A stretch of DNA of 60,036 bases from an uncultured Spirochaetales bacterium (GTDB lineage Bacteria; Spirochaetota; Spirochaetia; Sphaerochaetales; Sphaerochaetaceae). Position 1 is the stretch's first letter; each line of letters opens with the position of its first letter. Below, piece after piece: positions 52,781 through 60,036 of this stretch. Below the pieces are notes generated by a model, which made no database searches, was not told where the DNA came from, and saw nothing but the letters and a program-made list of their open reading frames with translations. The position numbers were made by a program, and so were the translations under genes. The stretch lies in the NCBI GenBank assembly GCA_944390865.1, contig CALXRC010000011.1, forward strand, positions 1-60,036. Reading direction: 5' to 3'.

Positions 52781-53860
52781 TCAGCCGTTCTTTCTCTCAA
52801 ATTCTCTCATGAAATCAGCCAGAGCCTTCACATCCTCCATCGGGAGGGCGTTATACAGCGATGCGCGCAGGCCGCCGACCGAACGGTGTCCCTTGAGGCC
52901 GAGCATTCCCTCATTCTTGCTCTCAGAGACAAATCTGGCTTCAAGCTCCTCATCGGGCAGGCGGAACACTACATTCATTCTGGAACGGACCGCCTTGTCA
53001 ACAGGAGAGCGGTAGAAATCAGATGAATCAATCACAGAGTAGATCAGCTGGCTCTTCTCTTCAGCCAGTCTGTCCATTCCTTCCACTCCTCCGTTGCGCC
53101 TGATCCAGTCAAGCACAAGCTTGACGCCCCAGATTGAGAAGACAGGAGGTGTGTTGTACAGGCCCTTGTTCTTGCTGTGGAGGGCGTAATCCATGTAGGC
53201 AGTCAGATTCTCATTGCGCCTGTCCAGCATGTCATGCCTCATGATGATGAATGTGGCGCCTGCAGGGCCGAGGTTCTTCTGCACTCCTCCGTAGATCATG
53301 CCGAACTTCTTCACGTCAACCGGCCTTGACAGGATATCGGAAGACATGTCCGCAATCAGAGGGACAGAACCTGTGTCAGGGAAGGTCTTCCACTCAATGC
53401 CGCCGATTGTCTCATTCGCGCACAGATACATGTATGCGCTGTTCTCACTCGGCTTAAGCGCAGACGGATCAGGAAGATGAGTGTAATTGTTTTCCTTGTC
53501 ATCGAAGGCTATGTTGACGCATCCGAGCTTCTGGGCATCAGAAGCTGCCTTGTTTGACCAGCTTCCGGTCTTGCAGTAATCCGCGCACTTCCCTTTCAGC
53601 AGGAAGTTGACCGGGATCATCGTAAACTGAAGAGTCGCACCTCCGCCGAGGAAATAGACATCATAGTCATCGGGGATTGAGAGCAGGGATCTGAAAAGCT
53701 CAAGGCACTCATCATACATCTGCTCAAACATGCCGCCGCGGTGACTGGCCTCAATCATGCTCAGGCCTTCACCTTTATAGTCAACGATATTGTCTCTTAT
53801 CTCCTCAAGCACCTCTACAGGAAGCACAGAAGGACCGGCAAAGAAGTTTTTCTTTCTCAT
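52781..53860 (-). CDS. serC: Phosphoserine aminotransferase
   Basis: 359 residues, standard length. FFAGPSVLPVEVLEEI at the start, IEASHRGG near 36, and the PLP lysine in IYGGVQKNLGPAG near 195. Converts 3-phosphohydroxypyruvate to phosphoserine in serine synthesis, and may serve in PLP synthesis. Overlaps serA by one base, so the two form one unit. Confidence 0.93.
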   Translation of the reverse strand: MRKKNFFAGPSVLPVEVLEEIRDNIVDYKGEGLSMIEASHRGGMFEQMYDECLELFRSLLSIPDDYDVYFLGGGATLQFTMIPVNFLLKGKCADYCKTGSWSNKAASDAQKLGCVNIAFDDKENNYTHLPDPSALKPSENSAYMYLCANETIGGIEWKTFPDTGSVPLIADMSSDILSRPVDVKKFGMIYGGVQKNLGPAGATFIIMRHDMLDRRNENLTAYMDYALHSKNKGLYNTPPVFSIWGVKLVLDWIRRNGGVEGMDRLAEEKSQLIYSVIDSSDFYRSPVDKAVRSRMNVVFRLPDEELEARFVSESKNEGMLGLKGHRSVGGLRASLYNALPMEDVKALADFMREFERKNG

Positions 53861-54747
53861 TAAAGCTTACCCTCCCCGATAAGTCGTTCAATTGTGTCAC
53901 AGACCTCCTGGCCTATGCGCAGAAGGTTCTCGCTGCTGTTGGCTCCTACATGCGGAGAAAGCGTGACATTCTCGCATGCCAGAATCGGATTCTCGCCGGC
54001 GGCAGGAGGCTCGCTGGAATACACGTCTGTGCAGAACCAGCTGACCCGTCCGCTCTTCAGCGCAGCGGCAAGCGCCTCCTCATCAACAGTCTTTCCTCTT
54101 CCGGTGTTGATGATGACAGGAGCCTTCTCCATGGCGCTGATCAGCTCTTCATTGAGAATCTTGTCTGTCTCAGCTGTATACGGAAGGTGCATGGAAATGT
54201 AGTCAGCATTCTTCACGGCCTCTTTCAGATCCGGAATCAGCACTGCATTCTCAGCCTCCTTCACATAAGGATCGTAAGCCTGGACATTCATGCCGAAGGC
54301 CTTTGCCCGTACAGCCACCTGCCTTGGGATGTTTCCATAGCCGAGCAGCGTGAGGGTCTTTCCGTACAGCTCGCTTCTCTTTGTCTTCTTGGCCCATTCC
54401 CCGGCCTTCATCGTACTGTCGTAATAGCAGATCCTGCTTGCAGTCGAAAGCATGAAAGCAAAGGCGAATTCAGCAACTGCGATGGCAGAGGATTTCGGGG
54501 TATTGACTGCAATGATTCCCTTTTCCCTGCAGCAGTCCCTGTCGATATTGTCCATACCGACGCCGCCGCGGATGATAAGCCTGCACTTTGCGGCTTTCTC
54601 AATGTATTCCCTGGTGCATTTTGTCTTGGAGCGGACAAGGATGACATCAGCTTCAGCAAGGCGTTCTTTGTCCTCTGTCACCTCGCCGAAGACAGCAAGC
54701 TTTTCTGGAAGGCTTTTGTCAAAGGCATCTGAAATAAGAATCAGCAT
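53860..54747 (-). CDS. serA: D-3-phosphoglycerate dehydrogenase, short form
   Basis: 295 residues from the ATG at 54747 (AGGAGA four bases upstream); the longer reading is rejected. NAD-binding motif LLGYGNIPRQVA near 138 (the third Gly of GxGxxG is replaced), catalytic Arg in NTGRGKT near 222, Glu near 250, His in LSPHVGANS near 268. It lacks the C-terminal ACT domain, so it should not be feedback-inhibited by serine in the usual way. First gene of serA-serC. Confidence 0.88.
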   Translation of the reverse strand: MLILISDAFDKSLPEKLAVFGEVTEDKERLAEADVILVRSKTKCTREYIEKAAKCRLIIRGGVGMDNIDRDCCREKGIIAVNTPKSSAIAVAEFAFAFMLSTASRICYYDSTMKAGEWAKKTKRSELYGKTLTLLGYGNIPRQVAVRAKAFGMNVQAYDPYVKEAENAVLIPDLKEAVKNADYISMHLPYTAETDKILNEELISAMEKAPVIINTGRGKTVDEEALAAALKSGRVSWFCTDVYSSEPPAAGENPILACENVTLSPHVGANSSENLLRIGQEVCDTIERLIGEGKL

Positions 54748-54778
54748 AAATTCTCCTTTTTTTGTATTTCTCAGTTTC

Positions 54779-54807
54779 AGTATCCTTCTCAATTATGCAA
54801 GTGTCAA
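54779..54807 (-). promoter_or_regulatory. serA-serC promoter
   Basis: Minus strand: consensus TTGACA (54802-54807), 17-base spacer, GATACT (54779-54784), with a leader of about 25 bases to the serA ATG. Confidence 0.65.
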
Positions 54808-54842
54808 TTTGAAAAAGTCGGAATTAATGAAAAGTGAAGATT

Positions 54843-55376
54843 CTATACCCAGTCACGCCAGCTGCCGTGCACGTAATAATCGAATTTGAAAAGCGAGAAG
54901 AAGAAACCGAACCTGTTTTCCGCCCAGTTGTAGCTGACGCCAACCTCCAAGAACCGCTCGCGCCTTCCGATAACAGAACTTCCCAGAGTGAGAGGCGTGA
55001 AGCTCACGTATACAGTCGTGGGAAGAAACATGTTCCTGTCATTGTGCATCGTGAACATCATGCCTGTGTTTATGAACATGTTTATCGCGCTTCCAGGCAC
55101 GCTGGTGCCGGTGGTTCTGTCACCGGACAAAGCCCAGCTGAGCGAGAGTCCTAGCGCATTGTCCCTGAAGAAGCCCGGAGTGAGCGTGCTTTCTCCCCAC
55201 AGTGAGGTTTCAAGACGGCTCGTGAGGCCGACAGTCATTCCATAATAAAGATTAAGCCCCTGCGTATTTGACAGTCCTGCCTGATGGCCGAAAGAAAGCG
55301 CCACATCGTTGTACGGACCGGCCCACAGGCAAAGCGATGCGAGAGAAAGCAGGAGCACAAGCATTGTTTTTTTCAT
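54843..55376 (-). CDS. Small exported protein, probable outer-membrane beta-barrel, copy 2
   Basis: 177 residues. A signal peptide (KKTMLVLLLSLASLCLWA) is followed by alternating strands rich in Gly, Tyr, Phe and Asn (LNLYYGMTVGL, RFGFFFSLFKFDYYV), the look of a small barrel. No domain recognised. GAGGGGGTG ribosome site. Related in style, though not clearly in sequence, to the upstream gene, 11 bases away. Confidence 0.6.
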   Translation of the reverse strand: MKKTMLVLLLSLASLCLWAGPYNDVALSFGHQAGLSNTQGLNLYYGMTVGLTSRLETSLWGESTLTPGFFRDNALGLSLSWALSGDRTTGTSVPGSAINMFINTGMMFTMHNDRNMFLPTTVYVSFTPLTLGSSVIGRRERFLEVGVSYNWAENRFGFFFSLFKFDYYVHGSWRDWV

Positions 55377-55387
55377 ACAGCACCCCC

Positions 55388-55882
55388 TCAGAAGTAATAC
55401 GAGACCTTTATCAGGTCTATTCCCCAGCCGCTGAAGCTGAAGTCCCTGTCAAAGATGACAAACGGACGCAGGAACTCATAGTTGAAATGCACGTCAATGA
55501 AATTGAGGACGGACAGTCCGAAGCGCCAGCCTAGATTCCACGAGTCATCCCAGATGACGCCGGCCGTTGCCTTGGGCGACCAGATTGAAGGATTCGCGAA
55601 AAGAAATGAGAAAATATGGTCTGTGAGGCTGAATGTCCTTATCGAAAGATCGACATTGAAGCCTGTGAAGATCATTGAATAGTCCCTGAAGCCTGCGGCG
55701 GCGCCAGCCTCGAGCGTAAGATAGCGGCTGTCTGTCAGGTCAACGGCAAGGGACAGTCTTGATGATGCGCTCTGGTTAAAGCCTGAGAAAGCCTCCATCG
55801 TATATCCATAGCCGAAGGAAACAGCAAAGGCTGAGACCGAGACGAGAAGCAGCGCCAGGACAAGAAGAGTACGTTTTGACAC
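55388..55882 (-). CDS. Small exported protein, probable outer-membrane beta-barrel, copy 1
   Basis: 164 residues from a GTG start. Signal peptide SKRTLLVLALLLVSVSAFA, then strands such as VSFGYGYTMEAFSGF and a C-terminal FSGWGIDLIKVSYYF ending in Phe, as in outer-membrane barrels. GGAGG lies five bases before the GTG; the longer reading upstream is a shadow of the lipoprotein gene. Starts right after the phospholipase D-family stop. Confidence 0.62.
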   Translation of the reverse strand: MSKRTLLVLALLLVSVSAFAVSFGYGYTMEAFSGFNQSASSRLSLAVDLTDSRYLTLEAGAAAGFRDYSMIFTGFNVDLSIRTFSLTDHIFSFLFANPSIWSPKATAGVIWDDSWNLGWRFGLSVLNFIDVHFNYEFLRPFVIFDRDFSFSGWGIDLIKVSYYF

Positions 55883-55883
55883 A

Positions 55884-57164
55884 TCAGCCTCCGAAATAAG
55901 AGAAGAGATAAGAGAAGAAACTGCCCTGCTCCTTTCTGAGCTGCTGTGCTGTCTCCAGATCAAGCGTATGCATGTCTTCGGCAAGCTGCCTGACCTGTTC
56001 CAGCGAAGCAAGGGCAAAGTCCTCGTCATCAAGCACGAGGGCTATCTCATGAGACAGGCCCATGGAACGGAAATTGATGTTTGAAGATCCGATGACAGTC
56101 CATCGTCCGTCGACAACGCACAGCTTCTGATGCAGCAGCGACAGTCCTGTCTCCTCTCCCGCATACTCTATGCTGACATCAAATCCGGCCTCGACAAGGT
56201 TGTGATAGTCATAGAAGAGCGCTCCCTGGACGTACTCCCTTGAATCAATAGGCAGATAGATCTTCACCTTCACGCCCCTTCTGAGCGCATCTTCCAGGCA
56301 CTGGTACATATTGTCATCAAAAAATGCCAGATAAGGCAGCATGACAATCTCTTCCTGTGCGCTGGAGAACAGGGCCGCATACATTGACGCCATCGACACA
56401 TCGCTTCCGGGCCCCTGATTGAAAAGATAGGCAGGGATGTTTCCCTCCCTCAGGCTGGTGCCTGGGGGAAAGTCATCCTCAGAAACCTTGTTCACGCTTG
56501 TCTCATTCCAGATTGTGACAAACTCGCTCACCAGGGCAGAGGCCAGCGCCGGGGAATCAAAGACATACATGCTGTCGCGCTGGAGGTTGATGTCATCAGC
56601 GCCAAGGGAGATGTAGTTCATGTTCATTCCGCCTATGGTGCACCAGCGCCCGTCGACAACGACGATCTTCCTGTGCTCCCTGACAATCAGGGAGCCCGGC
56701 TGGATGATGTTCATCACAGACAGAGGATTGTACTCGATGAGATTCACCCCGCTGTCTCTCAGGTAGTACAGGGGGAACATGTTGTCAGCGCTTGCTGTCA
56801 TATCATAGCTTGAAACGCCGTCTATTATCATATAGACATCGACGCCTGCCTCAGCCTTGGCCTGGATGGCTGAATAAAGCTCATCAAGTCCCTCTGTCCA
56901 GCTGCCGAGGAAGGTCGTGATGATGATATAGTCCTCAGCTGAATTCACAAGCCCGGTCAGGCGCTCAAGGTAGTCGTGTGCCTGGAAGTACATCTCAGGA
57001 TAAGGAACTTCCACCCTGATGCCTCCGCCGAGGGCAAACTTCTCCTCAACGCTGAGGGCCGGGTTCGCAAGCTGTGCTGTGTCAGCAAAAGGCTTCGTGA
57101 TTGAGCAGCCGGCAAGCAGGAGACAGGACAGGATGCACAAAACAGCAAGTGTTGTTTTTCTCAT
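55884..57164 (-). CDS. Phospholipase D/cardiolipin synthase-family lipoprotein
   Basis: 426 residues. The N-terminus is a lipoprotein signal (VLCILSCLLLAGC), so the enzyme is lipid-anchored outside the cytoplasm. Two HKD motifs are intact: HRKIVVVDGRWCTIGG near 232 and HQKLCVVDGRWTVIGS near 365. Cardiolipin synthases are usually membrane-spanning; the lipoprotein form suggests a periplasmic or outer-membrane transferase or lipase. The ATG at 57164 is used; upstream residues of the longer reading are out of context. Four bases after the HAD-cytidine deaminase gene. Confidence 0.85.
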   Translation of the reverse strand: MRKTTLAVLCILSCLLLAGCSITKPFADTAQLANPALSVEEKFALGGGIRVEVPYPEMYFQAHDYLERLTGLVNSAEDYIIITTFLGSWTEGLDELYSAIQAKAEAGVDVYMIIDGVSSYDMTASADNMFPLYYLRDSGVNLIEYNPLSVMNIIQPGSLIVREHRKIVVVDGRWCTIGGMNMNYISLGADDINLQRDSMYVFDSPALASALVSEFVTIWNETSVNKVSEDDFPPGTSLREGNIPAYLFNQGPGSDVSMASMYAALFSSAQEEIVMLPYLAFFDDNMYQCLEDALRRGVKVKIYLPIDSREYVQGALFYDYHNLVEAGFDVSIEYAGEETGLSLLHQKLCVVDGRWTVIGSSNINFRSMGLSHEIALVLDDEDFALASLEQVRQLAEDMHTLDLETAQQLRKEQGSFFSYLFSYFGG

Positions 57165-57168
57165 AACT

Positions 57169-58320
57169 CTATTTTCTTTCTGAAGGGAATATAAATGGAT
57201 TAGGCAGCAGCTGATCAAAACGGTACTGCCTTCGCTCCCCTTTCTTTGAGACGAGTATAACAAGACTGTCCGCAGCTGTAAACTCAGCCAGAGCCTGAAG
57301 GCAGAGGGCACAGGGAGGAGCCGGAGGGTCGTCATCAGAATAGACGACAAGCGCATCCACTCCGATTATCCCCTCGCTGGCAACAGCATGGAAAAGCGCA
57401 TTGCGCTCTGCACAGAGCGTCGCTCCGTAGGATGAGTTCTCAACATTGCAGCCTGTGTAAAGCCTGCCTGTGGCAGCAGAGCGGAGGCAGGCGCCCACCT
57501 TGAAATGCGAATAAGGGGCGTAGGCCTTCTCCCTGACCTGAGCAGCCAGGCTGATCATGAGCTCAATGCTGTTTCTCTCAATGAGATTCTCGTTTTTCAG
57601 GACATAGTTTGCTCCATAGAGCTTCCTGTCATCACCAAGGCCCTGTGCCAGATTCTCATTCACTTCCTTCATTGTCTCTCCTCTCATCAGAACGGAAATA
57701 TCGCTGGCGATGAAGTCTGCGCCGGCAGCGGCCAGCTCTGAGGGACTGCATGTGGTCATGACGCCCAGACAGAGGGCGCCGGCATTCTTTCCTGCCTTCA
57801 CGCCATTGATGCTGTCCTCTACTACAAGACAGTCGCTGCCTTTCCTTCCAAGCCGCTGCATTGCTGTCAGATAGATCTGTCCGTCAGGCTTGTTCGCACT
57901 GATGTCATCACCTGAGATTACAGTATCGAAATCCTCTGGCTGAAGGCCTGTATGCCTGATGTTGACAAGCACTTTCCAGCGCGGAGCCGAAGAACAGACG
58001 GCAAGCCTGAAGCCAAGGCTTCTGAGCTTTCTCACTGTCCTCAGGGCAAGGCCGTCCGGCCTGCCAGCAGAATACTTTTCCAGCAGACCGGCATAGTGAA
58101 GCCTGAAATACCGGGAAGCTTCCTCCAGGTCAAAGCTGAAGCCCCTTGCCTCTGCCGGACCGCAGAAGAACACTCTCTCCCCTGCACCCAGAAAAGGCTC
58201 AAAGTCACTGCGGCTGAGGCTGAGCCCCTTGGATCTGAAGTAGTCTATACCTACCTGAACCGATACATCCTCGCTGTCAATGAGGACGCCGTCCATATCA
58301 AAGAGAACTGTGTCTGCCAT
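57169..58320 (-). CDS. Fusion of HAD-superfamily phosphatase and cytidine deaminase
   Basis: 383 residues. Residues 1-215 are a beta-phosphoglucomutase-like HAD: FDMDGVLIDSED with Asp8 and Asp10, AVCSSAP near 120, KPDGQIY and VVEDSINGVKAG near 170. Residues about 250-380 are a cytidine deaminase: YSHFKVGACL near 273, CNVENSSYGATLCAER near 292 (zinc Cys and catalytic Glu) and PPCALCLQALAEF near 331, where most have PCGxCRQ, but both zinc cysteines remain. The linker of about 35 residues shows no internal stop or start. Overlaps the upstream amidohydrolase gene by 23 bases. Confidence 0.85.
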   Translation of the reverse strand: MADTVLFDMDGVLIDSEDVSVQVGIDYFRSKGLSLSRSDFEPFLGAGERVFFCGPAEARGFSFDLEEASRYFRLHYAGLLEKYSAGRPDGLALRTVRKLRSLGFRLAVCSSAPRWKVLVNIRHTGLQPEDFDTVISGDDISANKPDGQIYLTAMQRLGRKGSDCLVVEDSINGVKAGKNAGALCLGVMTTCSPSELAAAGADFIASDISVLMRGETMKEVNENLAQGLGDDRKLYGANYVLKNENLIERNSIELMISLAAQVREKAYAPYSHFKVGACLRSAATGRLYTGCNVENSSYGATLCAERNALFHAVASEGIIGVDALVVYSDDDPPAPPCALCLQALAEFTAADSLVILVSKKGERRQYRFDQLLPNPFIFPSERK

Positions 58321-59683
58321 CAGCTTTTATGAACCTTCCGTCTCCGGGAATTCCCAGATAAAGCCCGCTGCCCATGATCAGCCTTCCCCTGAGATAAGTC
58401 ATGACAGCCTTTCCGATCACAGGAACCCCCTCGTACGGCGTATAGCCGCATTCGCTGTGCAGGTTCTCGTGACTCAGCGTCCAGGCATAGTCAGGATTGA
58501 ATATCACGATATCAGCATCGCTGCCCTCCCGGAGGGCACCCTTTTCAGGATAGAGGCCGAAATACTTTGCCGGCCCGGTGGACAGCACGTTGACCATTTC
58601 GTTGAGCGTTAGATGGGCTCCGTTCGCAACGAGGTGGTGAATCAGAGGCAGCATCTCCTCGCTTCCCGGAATTCCGGGATAAATTGTGCGCACATCAGAA
58701 CTCTCAAGCTTCTGGGCCCGCGTGAACGAGCAATGGTCTGTTGCGACGACCTGAATCTCGCCATTGCACAGCGCCTCCTGCAGTGCCAGATTGTCCTGCT
58801 CATCTCTCAGCGGCGGAGTCATGACGTATAAGGGAGCATCAGGGCCCGTCAGCCTGCTGCGGTCAAGGAAGAGATAGTGGGGCGTGGTCTCGACAACGAC
58901 CTCCAGCCCCTTGTCGCGCAGTGCCCTTACCTCTTCAAGACCCTCCCTGCTTGACAGATGGACAATGTACAGCTGGCAGCCTTCCTCAAGCGCCAGCCTG
59001 CCCATATGTGCAATGGCAAGGGCCTCAGCCTTTGCAGGCCTCAGCACAGGGTGGTCTTCCGGCTTATAGCTGCCCTTGTATGAAGCGGCGGCAGCAGCGA
59101 TATAGTCATCATCCTCGCAGTGGACGCAGACCATCAGTCCCAGCTGCGCGCAATAGCGGAAGACAAGGCGCAGGTCTTCCTGATTTTCAATGTAATAGCC
59201 CACATCCTTATAAGTCGTGAAGAGCTTCACTGCCCTGCAGCCCGCATTCCTTATCTCCTCAAGCTCCTCTTTCAGCGAAGGCCTCATCGCATACACGCCC
59301 TGATGAAGCGCGAAATCAATGCTCATCTCCTCGCCCATGGCATCAGCTCTTTCCCTGAGACTTGCTGGCAGGCTCTTCTTATTGTCATCGGCAAAGTCAA
59401 TGACAGTCGTGACGCCGCCGTAGCTGGCGGCCTTGCTTCCTTCCCTGAAGCCGTCAGCAGTGACAGTGCCCCTTGAAATGAGGTTGTAATGAGTATGGGC
59501 ATCAATGAGGCCTGGCAGGACAAGCAGGCCGTCTGCATGGACCTGCGTCACATTGTCAGGAATCGACTGCGGATCGATATGGGGAGCGATTCTGACTATG
59601 CGGGAGCCTCTGATGAGGATGTCCGCACGTCTTTTCCATTCTGTATCAATAAGCAAACCGTTCTGGATTAAAATACAACTCAT
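58298..59683 (-). CDS. Dihydropyrimidinase/hydantoinase-like amidohydrolase
   Basis: 461 residues. Metal site DAHTHYN near 62, a likely carboxylated Lys in RAVKLFTTYKD near 150, VHCEDDD near 186, IVHLSSREGL near 242, and ATDHCSF near 315 carrying the catalytic Asp. Opens cyclic amides such as dihydrouracil, hydantoin or allantoin. With the cytidine deaminase next to it, reductive pyrimidine breakdown is a reasonable guess. First gene of a minus-strand operon ending with the small barrel proteins. Confidence 0.85.
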   Translation of the reverse strand: MSCILIQNGLLIDTEWKRRADILIRGSRIVRIAPHIDPQSIPDNVTQVHADGLLVLPGLIDAHTHYNLISRGTVTADGFREGSKAASYGGVTTVIDFADDNKKSLPASLRERADAMGEEMSIDFALHQGVYAMRPSLKEELEEIRNAGCRAVKLFTTYKDVGYYIENQEDLRLVFRYCAQLGLMVCVHCEDDDYIAAAAASYKGSYKPEDHPVLRPAKAEALAIAHMGRLALEEGCQLYIVHLSSREGLEEVRALRDKGLEVVVETTPHYLFLDRSRLTGPDAPLYVMTPPLRDEQDNLALQEALCNGEIQVVATDHCSFTRAQKLESSDVRTIYPGIPGSEEMLPLIHHLVANGAHLTLNEMVNVLSTGPAKYFGLYPEKGALREGSDADIVIFNPDYAWTLSHENLHSECGYTPYEGVPVIGKAVMTYLRGRLIMGSGLYLGIPGDGRFIKADGRHSSL

Positions 59684-59718
59684 GCCTTAATAATAATCTC
59701 TTAGCCGGAGAATGTGAA
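59684..59718 (-). promoter_or_regulatory. Amidohydrolase promoter, leaderless
   Basis: Minus strand: TTCACA (59713-59718), 17-base spacer, TATTAT (59690-59695), six bases, ATG (59681-59683). The best-formed of the leaderless-type promoters in the window. Confidence 0.6.
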
Positions 59719-60004
59719 AGAAAAAGTGATCCGCTCAGGGCAGGAGCCAGCGCTTTTCGCGCATTGCACGCCGGACAGCGCAGGAATGCAGGTGCATCAC
59801 AGCCTCTTGCGCTCCTGTTTCCTTTCCTCAGCCGCAGCCGCCGGATGGGAACGGCATCTGTGCCATGAGGGCAGGCACAAGGCCGTTTTGTACGGAAAAA
59901 TGCTATTTTAGGGATGCAAAAATTCTTGAACTAGTGCGGCAGTGATGTTAAAGTTAAATTACCTGCGTTTTAAAGTTTCGCGGAAAATCTAGTGCTAAAC
60001 CGGG
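59719..60004. other. Intergenic region at right end
   Basis: About 290 bases without a convincing gene. A short plus-strand reading of 65 codons at 59714-59911 has unnatural composition. A possible plus-strand promoter TTGAAC - 17 - TAAAGT is near 59925-59955. Nothing else recognised. Confidence 0.4.
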
Positions 60005-60036
60005 TCAGACCTCCTCGATGCGTTTTCTGAGTCTTG
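60005..60036 (-). CDS. Possible 3' end of a minus-strand gene
   Basis: One frame of the last 32 bases reads RLRKRIEEV followed by TGA, a natural-looking protein tail. Too short for any identification. Confidence 0.25.
   Translation of the reverse strand, partial: RLRKRIEEV

Noticed and set aside
59714..59911. 65-codon plus-strand frame near the right end
   Set aside because: Odd amino acid composition, no ribosome site, and it overlaps the amidohydrolase promoter.

Overview
The window reads as chromosomal DNA of a host-associated spirochaete, most likely Sphaerochaetaceae-like. This is inferred from the FANGSSE-type signal-peptide ends of both ABC binding proteins, a 428-residue PRPP synthetase, a hexokinase next to a large phosphoglucomutase, and the overall gene content. 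I could not run a search. Genes are tightly packed. I see no tRNA, rRNA, CRISPR array, insertion sequence or phage gene.

Positions 1-26.8 kb are mainly housekeeping. A minus-strand string holds ridA (cut by the window edge), a HAD phosphatase, an inositol-phosphatase-family enzyme, a 997-residue acidic repeat protein and a class I aminotransferase, followed by prs and argH. Then come a lipoprotein, a thioredoxin-fold protein without CxxC, ssb, an archaeal-type UMP kinase, a radical SAM protein, a patatin-like lipase, pyridoxal kinase, phosphohexomutase, hexokinase with two exported/membrane genes, exonuclease I, prfA-prmC, rel, a CBS/DRTGG family II pyrophosphatase and rpsU. All six tail-to-tail gene pairs in the window overlap at their 3' ends. 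Eight genes have a -10 box 6-9 bases before the start codon and no Shine-Dalgarno sequence, which suggests leaderless mRNAs.

Positions 26.8-33.5 kb begin with a 745-base gap that holds an orphan minus-strand terminator (a possible small RNA). It is followed by a plus-strand sugar operon: binding protein, two permeases, a GH1-like and a GH2 glycosidase. That operon ends in an intrinsic terminator buried inside the facing ArsR-type regulator gene.

Positions 34.5-51.8 kb are the most interesting part. One minus-strand unit of fourteen genes runs from about 48.16 to 34.46 kb: a PEP mutase/isocitrate lyase-superfamily (PEPM) protein, a complete Dpp/Opp-type importer, two more PEPM paralogues, MATE and MFS transporters, a YhcH-family protein, a cupin, a PF04199 cyclase-family hydrolase and a ketopantoate-reductase-like dehydrogenase. 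It starts at a promoter whose -35 overlaps a LacI-type palindrome and ends at an intrinsic terminator. Upstream lies a GH3 glycosidase-lacI operon whose promoter spacer carries the same palindrome. The likely logic is one LacI repressor controlling uptake, deglycosylation and carbon-carbon cleavage of an unidentified compound. The middle of the long operon is visibly more AT-rich than its ends.

Positions 52.2-60 kb hold an Lrp-type regulator, serA-serC, two small exported barrel-like proteins, a phospholipase D-family lipoprotein, a HAD-cytidine deaminase fusion and a dihydropyrimidinase-like amidohydrolase.
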